Assembly (NCBI GenBank): GCA_027922465.2
Contig: BQMF02000012.1
Span: 1,984,001 to 2,048,000, forward strand
Reading direction: 5' to 3'
Length of the DNA stretch: 64,000 nt
Source of the DNA: Turritopsis dohrnii
Taxonomy: Eukaryota > Cnidaria > Hydrozoa > Anthoathecata > Oceaniidae
The notes beneath the pieces were generated by a model. The model saw nothing but the letters and a program-made list of their open reading frames with translations. It had not been told where the DNA came from and ran no database searches. Of the stretch, positions 56,112-64,000 are shown in pieces. Each line of letters starts with the position of its first letter. Within the stretch, counting starts at the first letter, position 1. The translations under genes were made by a program, and so were the position numbers.

Positions 56112-57294
56112 CTACTTTAAGTCGTGACACGAACTACAACACATGGACTTTTATAGCGTAAGTCGTAAAGACCTTATCAATAATTTATGAGTTATTTTGA
56201 AACTGTTTCACGAAACGTGTGCGCTAAACAGTTAATAATTAATGATTTGTTTTTGGATCTGGTTGTTTCTTTTGCTGAATGAGTTTGATTTGCTGTAGTT
56301 CAAACTTTTCCTTTCAAAAATTTCTCCAGATGGCGTATACTTAAAAACAATACGTACGCACTTTGGGAAAACAAGTACATTGATGACTCGATTAGAGTCA
56401 GCGATTTTCCATTCATCGAATTTGAGCTATCGATCGGATATTTGCGTGCAATCGATTAGATTGAAACAAAGTAAAGCAATTTTTTCGTAGTTCCTCTAGA
56501 AATCAATTTGCAGGTCGTAAATTGTCTTAACGAAACTGAGCTCAGTGAATGAATGAACGAGTCAGGAAAATGAGACTTATATTGGAGGGTTTGGGTGACT
56601 TAGTTCAGGGAGGGGGTGGGGTTTGGGTTTGGGGTGGTTGTTGTGATTTCTACATTCCCTGACTAAGTTTCAAATCATCAAGTTCATGTTTTATGCCAGA
56701 GTTTACCAATTGTTAAGGCAAAAGGGCGTGGCATTACATAATATGGATTTAAGGAATTGACATACACGTTTTAAAATCTTACATTAAACATTTTAGCATC
56801 AAAATCATTATGTTGTTGCAAGTTTAAAGTGACATGACTCCCGTCTTTGTGCCAAAAATCGCAGCTGTATTCATTCAAACTTACGGCCAAAATGACCCTG
56901 AATTAGGCATACAAAAATTTAAATATCTCCAGTTCTAAAAGTCTGTAGGATGCGATGGAAATTAGAAAGTAATCCATGCGAATAGGAAATTACCTGAAAT
57001 GCCTACTAATATTCATTTGTTCGTATTGACTTATTTTTGTTAGCTTGTTGTTTTGTTGTGTTAGTTTTCTACTAAATAATAGAATGATTGAATCTTTTAC
57101 GAATAAACAAGATAATCTTTTAGCTTGACAACAAAATACATCTTGACTGACTGTCGATGCACCTGCATAGAACCTTAGTTTTCCATGTGAGTCATTCCAT
57201 GTGACAGCTAAGAGAAGTGATAAAAATAGGGACGGGATAATTGGCGATAGAAGAAAAACCTCAAGGTTACAGAGAAAGTCAGACAGCTTATGGC
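56112..57294. other. No gene; holds a G-quadruplex motif
   Basis: See 56608-56634. Otherwise AT-rich. Confidence 0.4.
56608..56634 (+). other. G-quadruplex-forming motif
   Basis: GGGAGGGGGTGGGGTTTGGG-TTTGGGG has five G-runs of at least three bases with loops of 1-3 nt, in a strongly AT-rich setting. It meets the usual G4 pattern. It lies about 500 bp upstream (minus sense) of the candidate gene at 55615-56111. Confidence 0.6.
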
Positions 57295-57540
57295 TCAACA
57301 ACCACAAGGAGGCTCTTGCAGGAACAACCCAATCGGTCTTACAAAGAGTACCTTTAATAATGCTATGAAAAGAGATTTACCTTTACGTAAATACACTTTA
57401 TTTATCACAGAGAACAAAAAAAAAAGTTTTAAAAAAACATAATGCATTGAATAATGGACAAGCTTTTCGATGTCAATAACAAGCTTAAACCCTGTTGAAG
57501 ACTGTAAAAACAAAGCAAAGATTACAAAAACACATTTCAA
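57295..57540 (-). CDS. Candidate signal-peptide ORF
   Basis: MKCVFVIFALFLQSSTGFKL has the look of a signal peptide, followed by short hydrophobic and basic segments with no cysteine pattern. It may be a first exon whose donor is not obvious, or chance. No downstream exon identified. Confidence 0.2.
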   Translation of the reverse strand: MKCVFVIFALFLQSSTGFKLVIDIEKLVHYSMHYVFLKLFFLFSVINKVYLRKGKSLFIALLKVLFVRPIGLFLQEPPCGC

Positions 57541-58618
57541 GTGCTAGTCTTATCTCAATATTACAGGGTCTTCTGAGAAACTAACAAGCGGATAAGACCG
57601 CAAACTGTACAAAGAGCATCTGAATCACTTTGTTTACAGGTAAAAACTTTATAAATATTATTTAATATTTATAACATACAGCAATTATCGAGAGAAAAAC
57701 ACTAATGTTTACAAACACTATCACTTGGAAACTCATCTATTAGCGTAAATATAAACAAACATCAAAAAATGGAAACTCTTTTGACTTTACTGAAAACGTT
57801 TAGTAATTGCAAAAGTCTACTAATTGAATACAGCTGATGTATATTATGAAACACCCTGTTAGCAAAAAGCAGTGCTACGTCTAGAGCATTCACCAAATAA
57901 AGAAAAAACTTATCTTTAACTTTACACTTCCATTACACGATTATCTATCCTGATGCTATACTTAATTAATCATTGTCAACTACCATTAAGTTTGAATATT
58001 TTATGAAGTTGAAACACAGCTCACACACTGTCAGTTTTTCGTCCCGCTTTTATAGGCTCCATGCATTTTGTTTTTTTAATTTTTCTGAAAATCTGTTGAA
58101 ATATTTCGGTAGCCTGGAAAGTTTTAACTGACGAAGCCTTCCAGATTTTCTTATCCCACTGTCTTCATGAAAAGGAAAGAAATTCATTCGTTTTTAACCA
58201 ATTTCCGCTATTTTTGCTACTTTCATAAATCTAGGAGGAGCTGCAAGAAAGTCCGTCTGTAGCAGATGACTCTATTAGGCTCGATCAATTATTCTGGAAG
58301 AAAACCTTGGGGTTTCCAACTATCTTTTTTTCTCCTTTAACCAACAATGACGTTTTCGTTGAAAAAACTTCATTTAAATGATTTTTCTTGTCCTAAATAT
58401 GATGGGAGAATGCTAATAATTGGAGAATCGTATGCAACACATTTGTTTTCGTCTTTTCGGATCTGTCACCAGAACAGTTGAAACACATTCGACTAATTCT
58501 TGATGTTCAACTTTAGAAATAATGATGGTGAAGTCAGTAACATTTATTCTTTCAAAGATGTTCTAAGTTCTCATAGAAAAAGCAAATTTTACAAAGTTGG
58601 CATTTTTTGCTTCGAAAC
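57541..58618. other. No gene seen
   Basis: AT-rich, short ORFs only. Confidence 0.4.
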
Positions 58619-58779
58619 TTACGCTTGCAGGCAGTTCTGACTATCCAATTCCACCAATAGATTTGCAATTGTAAATCTAAAACTGCTATTCACATAAATC
58701 TTACAACACACTACAATGTAGTTATGTAAATTTTGATGATTCGCATATAATATTACCTTTGCATCATTACCTTTACCTT

Positions 58780-58845
58780 GATAAAATCCACGTCTCGGTC
58801 CTCCTTGTTCTTCACCATTTTCACCCTTCACCAGCAAATGCTAGC
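58780..58845 (-). CDS. Candidate exon with Gly-rich ORF
   Basis: VKGENGEEQGGPRRGFYQ followed by AAG|GTAAAG, a donor-like site. The Gly-x-x spacing is only partly collagen-like. Weak. Confidence 0.2.
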
Positions 58846-59162
58846 TTGTAATAACAACCAATTTGATCTAATTCCATTTTTTAGTGAAATGCTACAAAAC
58901 ACTTAAAGCATCTTTTAAAAAAGACTTAAAAATATCTTCCTCTAAACGCATCTAAATTTATTGTTTAATAAATGAAAGTTAACATTATTTTTGTGTCAGT
59001 TAATGGGTCTGGGTAAAGTATCATTTGATTATGGACGTCAGCTTTCTTTATGGGATCAAAATATATAATGATCTCTCCGCTGATGTTTGCAAAGCTGAAT
59101 CAAGAGGTTGAATAACTATTTTGCGTGAACTGTGACGATAAATTGTTGATACCAAGTTTCTT

Positions 59163-59181
59163 TGTGTGTGTGTGTGTGTGT
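59163..59181. repeat. (GT)n microsatellite
   Basis: Nine consecutive GT units, immediately followed by ATTTTCTTATTC. Confidence 0.85.
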
Positions 59182-59834
59182 ATTTTCTTATTCTAGTCTT
59201 TGTCAGTGCGTGTGTCCAACAATTTTTCTCACAATTATCATTCTAGTATACCGGTGTATTCGTATTCGTTTCGTATACTTGCAGGGGCGGATTTAGGCTG
59301 CTGTATTGGTGTACTTACACCAGTGAAATTTGGTCATCATTAGTTGAAGAATTGAACCAGAAGTAGGGAATTATTATGCCTTCAAAATTAATAGAATTTT
59401 CAGTCTAACACTTTCTTTTTTCCTTCTTAACTTTGAAGGATTTTTTTCGACTTACGCCGCTGCGATATTTTCGCCGACGGAATCTTTTTCGTTCGAGAAT
59501 TTTATTTTTGAAATATTTGCTTCAGAAAATACACGTTCAGAAGGTCGGTTGCCGGCATTGCTTTATACACCACTCGAGTGGTGTAAAGATGCGGAGTTCT
59601 AGGTGAAGTTTTGAGATGTGTCTGACTGGTGTAAGCTCGACTGGTGTAAATGGACAAGTGTACGGCATGACGATCAAGATAATTGTACACCCTCTAGCAA
59701 AAGCGAACAGAATTTCAGTTTCAACATGGCAGCATAACAATGATGTAAAGCTGGAAGGAGAGAAGCCAAAACTGGAGAGTGGTTGTTCAATGGACATCTT
59801 GCATTATATTTCTTGCTTTGGGAGGTTTAATAAA

Positions 59835-60030
59835 GCGTGGTTCACACTGTGCGCTAGCGGTGAGATAAGTACAGTGCGCACAATAAGCCTTTTCCTTATC
59901 TCATAGCGTGAACGTGAAAATACCTGATTAACTTTTTTCCTAGCTATCGTTACCTCATCGTTAGCCGAATTTTTGAAATCGAAATTTTTTGATATTTTTT
60001 TTTGGCTAACGACGAGATAAGAATGATTTT
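59835..60030. repeat. Possible MITE with GAGATAAG inverted motifs
   Basis: GTGGTTCACACTGTGCGCTA, GCGGTGAGATAAG and CCTTATCTCATAGCGTGAAC face each other in the first 75 bp; CTCATCGTTAGC and GCTAACGACGAGATAAG face each other across 59950-60020. Nested inverted motifs suggest a small foldback or two overlapping ones; ends not resolved. Confidence 0.4.
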
Positions 60031-61429
60031 TCTGTAATCTTCAAAGGAAACCGACAAAATGTCCTCAATGAGAGTAAAGTTTTGATTAATGAAGATGGAA
60101 GAATTTTTCATATAAAAGGAAAGACGTGTGTTGATGAGAGAGTAAAAATAAAAATGGCAGACAAACAAAAAAGACTATCTGTTATCAGTAGGGGTAACGT
60201 CCTATTCCGCTCCAAAGAAAATGACGAAACTCTAAGAAAAGTAGGCACATGATTGGTGGATTTCCATTCACTTTAAAACGATAAAACATGGTAGAGATAC
60301 TGTGACTGGCCTTACAAAAGGAGAGGATTCAACGCATTAAATGTATTTTTACTTACGAATTGTACGAATTGTACGAATGACACTGTTTTTTAGACGTGTG
60401 TGATAATAATTACAGAGGGAAGATAAAATTAACAGAATTGAGAGCATAAAAAATGTGTTTAGGGTGAGAAATAATAGAGGCACAGAGCATGGAGGAGGGA
60501 GAAGCTGGCTGGAGAGAACTGTTGAAAAAGCCACATTAATTAGAGAATGTTATGTTTTTAGATAAACGAGTGAAGCATAATTACATGATACATAACTTTT
60601 AAATCAGTTTTAATAAGGCTTAAATTTTTTTCTGGGATACTAATTGCACCCAAAGATTTGTTCTTTTGTTTGTTTTTGAGAATGGTTTGTAATTCTAACT
60701 ATAATTAAATTAAGCAGAGTGAGACGTGTTTATGATTTTCGAGAAGTCCTTTTAGGTTGGGTGTGAGCCTGGCTCTCCTTTGTTACCATTATTTATGTTA
60801 TATACTTAATATATTTTAACGGTAATAATAACATTGAAAAGACCTTCTTCTTGTTCAGATCGAGAGGATGGCCAGCCTGGCCAGCTATCCTTTGCTCTTG
60901 TTATACATTTCTGTTTGAAAGTGAATTGTATAATTGTTTTCTTTTGGGACAGTGAACAACACAATATATAGATATATATATATACTTTCTTTCTTTTTTT
61001 ATATTTCCACAACAAAAAAAGTATTTTTATCTTATTAATAATGTGCACTGTGCGTAACACTTTTATTTTAAAGAGTGATAGAATTGTTCCCTTTTGACGG
61101 TCAAAACCTTAAAAGCGTGTAAAACCATGCAGAGCCGAGAGCACTTTTTTTTTGTTTCCACGATTAGTATATGCTCCTCCATTTGGTTATTTTTGGTTTT
61201 CGTAGCCAAAATCAGTTGAAAAACGTCAATGGTGGAGCTCGAGCAATGCAATGTTTTTCGTTCCAAATTTGTCAACGATCATTTCGTTGCAACAAAAACA
61301 AAGAAAAAACGTTGTGAAGATGAAGCGATTTTTTTAACAAAGCTCTATATTGTTTTAGTTGTTTAGGCGAAAAGATTGTATCGTAAAGATTGAATTAAAA
61401 GTGAAGGTAAATTCACGAAAGAACTGAAT
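60031..61429. other. No gene seen
   Basis: Contains a 9-bp triplet repeat (GAATTGTAC x2, GAATGACAC) at 60356 and (TA)n at about 60970. No coding frame. Confidence 0.4.
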
Positions 61430-61475
61430 AAAAAATTGACGTTTCGGATTGTTTTCTTCGGCTTTATCAAGTTAA
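61430..61475 (-). repeat. Possible Penelope terminal remnant
   Basis: Minus strand reads CTTGATAAAGCCGAAGAAAA-CAATCCGAAACGTCAATT, resembling CTGATGAAGCCG...GAAACGTC ends found in many Penelope/hammerhead-bearing repeats, but with TTGATAA in place of CUGANGA. No coding remnant around it. Confidence 0.3.
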
Positions 61476-64000
61476 ATAAATTATTGTTTACACAGTGGAG
61501 AATCTACTAGAATCCCTTACATAAATACTCACTTTACTTTTTGAAATACCTTTCTTATTTGTTTATAGGACTTAAAAACGGCTCCATGGAGAAAGATATT
61601 TACTCAGGTAATATTCAATTGCACTGGAAAAGGTTTTTGTTCGTTTTTGGTATAGATTTGTATTAAGATTTAATTAAGAACTGGTTGTTCAGGCCTCTCA
61701 TTAAAGAAAAACGCGGCTACAGGATGAATCACGTCGGTGAACAAACCTTTTATTTTAAAGTTATTTTAACTATTATATACAAACTAGTATAGCACCAGAT
61801 ATAATGTGATGTTCCAGAAGAAATGGATCAATACACTTTCTTTACGCGTAACAAAGTTCAAAATGTTGTACAATTATTACGCTTGTGTAATAATAAATTA
61901 TAAAACTGAGACATATGAGTATCACTTCTTTCTTTACTTTAATATTTGACATCGATGAACAAACATTTTTAAAACATTTTTTAAACTTTTACTGGTGGCA
62001 TCCATTGAATAATAGAAATAAACGTGGCCACCTGGCTCATATTCACTTATGGTTGGTGCGAATAACTTAGAAATGGAGCATATTGTTGACAACAGCATGC
62101 TTTAAATTAGCAAAGGTGATGTTATTTAGATATCTTGGAGCAAAGAAACGTTGTTGGAAAGTATCAATTTCTTTATTATTGTTTTGACCTGTCTGTAAAT
62201 TGTACATTATTGGAATTTTATGAGTTTTGGAATGTTTGGTTATATAGTTTTGTCATATTCTTTTTTTATCCTAATGGCTAAAAATTATTGTTACTATTTA
62301 CTTTTCTTCCATGTGTATCTATCTGACTTTCTATCAGCATCGTATTTTAATTTGTTTTTACTGCTTTCGAGCTTGAAATCAAGTTAGTGTTTTAATTTGC
62401 TTTTCTTTTTTCTTTCTTTATGGATGTAGCTATATGTTTATGCGATATTGTTATTCATGGACATCTTCTTTTTTAGGTTAGATAAATTAATTAGAAAAGA
62501 ATTAGAAAAATGTTTGGTGTTTTGGTAAAGAACAGACTATTGAAGTAACGAATGGTAACGAATGTTATTGGAGTAAAGAAGCAACATTAATTAGCAGGTA
62601 TAATTCCTTTATCATTCATATTGCGTTATGCGTATTTATCTTTCATAAACCTTTGGCACGGGTGTGAGTGGTGCATCGTTTTGGGAAATTTACCTGTAAA
62701 AAGTTTTTACACAGGATACTAGTATGTTATATTTTTAAATTATTATTTATAATTGCTTAATTGGAAGAATATAAATTATAGTCAGTTTATTAATCTAGCA
62801 GGGGATAATACGGAATGAAAGGTACGTAAAAAAAGCTGCTGGTGCAGTATGCGGGTGCTTTGAACTCCTAGGTGGTCCAACCCTTGTGGAGGTTCAGTGG
62901 GTGAAGCCCCCAAAAAGTTTTTTTTGTGCAAATGAGTAACACATCTCTTTTAAGGAATTTGTTTTAACACAGTCAGCCAAGAGTGTATTTAGGCGTCTAG
63001 AACAAAATCCCAACGCATTTGTAGTTACATTGTCTTCATAGAAACCATTTATATAAAACGGTAGAGACAGAAAATAAAACAATTCGAAAAAGGATTCTCT
63101 GGAATAAACTGCTAATTTCATAGATTTTTGTGTTTATATATATGGTAAACGAACAACTGAAGTTAATTTGAAAGAACGACTTAAATGTTTTAGTTGTTGG
63201 AAAAAAATTTGGGTGGGGAGTTCTGCGTGCCCAAAAGCGGTAACGATCTGAAAAACGCTCTGTATTACCCCCTGTCTAGTGAAGGCTTCTTCTGACTACA
63301 CTACAAAGCTCTCTCACTGCTTGTCTTTGATTATTGCAGCTTATACTGTGTTGTTCACATTGAGCACTGATTTAAGTACTGAACTGAACTACGTGCAAGG
63401 CAAGTTGTTCTTGTTTAACAAACTGTCTATCATTGAATTCTCCTAAAAGTAATAGTGTGCTTTGTAAGTGATATTAAAGATTTGTGAAGCATTTCATGAT
63501 GGCAGGAAGTGTGAAGGACAGAAAGAAATAGCCATCAAGTGTTGCAAATTCTGCTTATCACCATATCCAAAGCTGAAAATTCCTGCTGGAAAAATTATCC
63601 CCAATACTCAGAAGAACATGTGGAAACATTCGGCAAACGCAAATTAGTTATTGGAATGTGCATTTGTGCTATTATTACTTTCCTGGTGTCATTCTTATTT
63701 CGTATAAGATTACATAGACTCGTATATTGACATTAAACACATACTATCTAAGGGAAGAAATTATTGCGAAAGAAATTATCGATTGTGTATCAGTAGTCAA
63801 AAAAATGGTGAATTGCGGAATTAAACTTTGCGAATCGGACACCAAGTTTCGAAATTGCGGAACTTAAATTTCATAAAATATTCAGTTTTTTATGCGAGAC
63901 AGAACAAACAATTTGTGATGATACTATAATTACGTGAGTGACTCAATAATTTGTCATAAAATGCAGTGCACTCAAGTAATTGCGGTCTTTTCACGCGTCT
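61476..64000. other. No gene seen; 63750-63900 repeat-like
   Basis: AT-rich. From about 63751, TAAGGGAAGAAATTATTGCG, TGGTGAATTGCGGAATTAAA and GCGGAACTTAAATTTC resemble a stretch in each tandem-array unit (37452-37600: TTAAGGGAAGAAATCG, TTGCGGAATTAAATTT), probably a dispersed repeat cut by the window end. Small ORFs at 63539-63730 and 62894-63121 have no support. Confidence 0.35.

Noticed and set aside
58619..58837. Collagen-like gene
   Set aside because: Only a few Gly-x-x steps; not a sustained Gly-x-y repeat, so left as a weak exon candidate.
61430..61475. Hammerhead ribozyme in a Penelope-like end
   Set aside because: TTGATAA in place of CUGANGA breaks the catalytic core; kept only as a possible repeat remnant.
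1..64000. CRISPR array, bacterial operons or Shine-Dalgarno signals
   Set aside because: Introns, eukaryotic transposons and metazoan domains throughout; no regularly spaced short repeats.

Overview
The window is AT-rich animal nuclear DNA. It has intron-split genes with GT-AG introns (one GC-AG), secreted multidomain genes (PAN/apple, EGF, fibrinogen-C, F5/8-type C) and a dense, mostly decayed load of eukaryotic transposons: Penelope-like, CR1/L2-like and R2-like LINEs, a Helitron, and Harbinger-, pogo-, hAT- and TTAA-type DNA elements. The combination suggests a cnidarian, perhaps a hydrozoan. That is an inference from domain mix and base composition, not a species identification.

The host-gene core is a small family of lectin-like secreted genes. 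Gene A (minus strand, two exons at 2095-5312) is diverged and runs off the left edge. Gene B (plus, 9536-15007) has four exons and a nonsense codon four codons before the end of exon 1. Gene C (plus, 27018-31537) has four open exons and encodes about 574 residues. A fourth copy survives only as the end of exon 3 plus the following intron (about 32950-33256). B and C also share their upstream DNA, including a LINE 3' tail and a 21-bp palindrome, so they arose by segmental duplication. Each paralogue later gained different insertions: a 2.1-kb TIR element in intron 1 of A, a Penelope-like element with 15-bp target duplication in intron 2 of B, and a longer intron 3 in C.

Layout. 1-1300: a TA-flanked foldback MITE, a tRNA-like sequence and two candidate terminal exons of an unknown gene. 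2-15 kb: genes A and B with a dead LINE between them. 15-27 kb: transposon graveyard (pogo-type MITE, Penelope fragment, CR1/L2-like LINE, two related repeats, a broken Helitron, more LINE ends). 27-33 kb: gene C, a Harbinger MITE and the fourth-copy fragment. 33.6-42.6 kb: a broken R2-like LINE running into a three-fold tandem array of a 2341-bp unit. 42.7-46 kb: a pogo-like MITE, a diffuse inverted repeat, and a Penelope endonuclease fragment with about 100-bp inverted arms holding a hammerhead-like core. 46-50.2 kb: a multi-exon minus-strand integrase + OTU gene with further C-terminal segments, ending near a ParB-like exon; it has one in-frame stop and two frame changes. 50.5-54.7 kb: a Harbinger-type element carrying an ORF, a foldback element and a TTAA-flanked element with a CxC exon. 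54.7-64 kb: mostly featureless AT-rich DNA with one candidate two-exon gene and a G-quadruplex motif.

The most unusual object is the integrase/OTU/ParB-like cluster. Coordinates come from reading the sequence by eye. Splice sites in genes A, B and C are supported by phase agreement between paralogues; elsewhere they are tentative.
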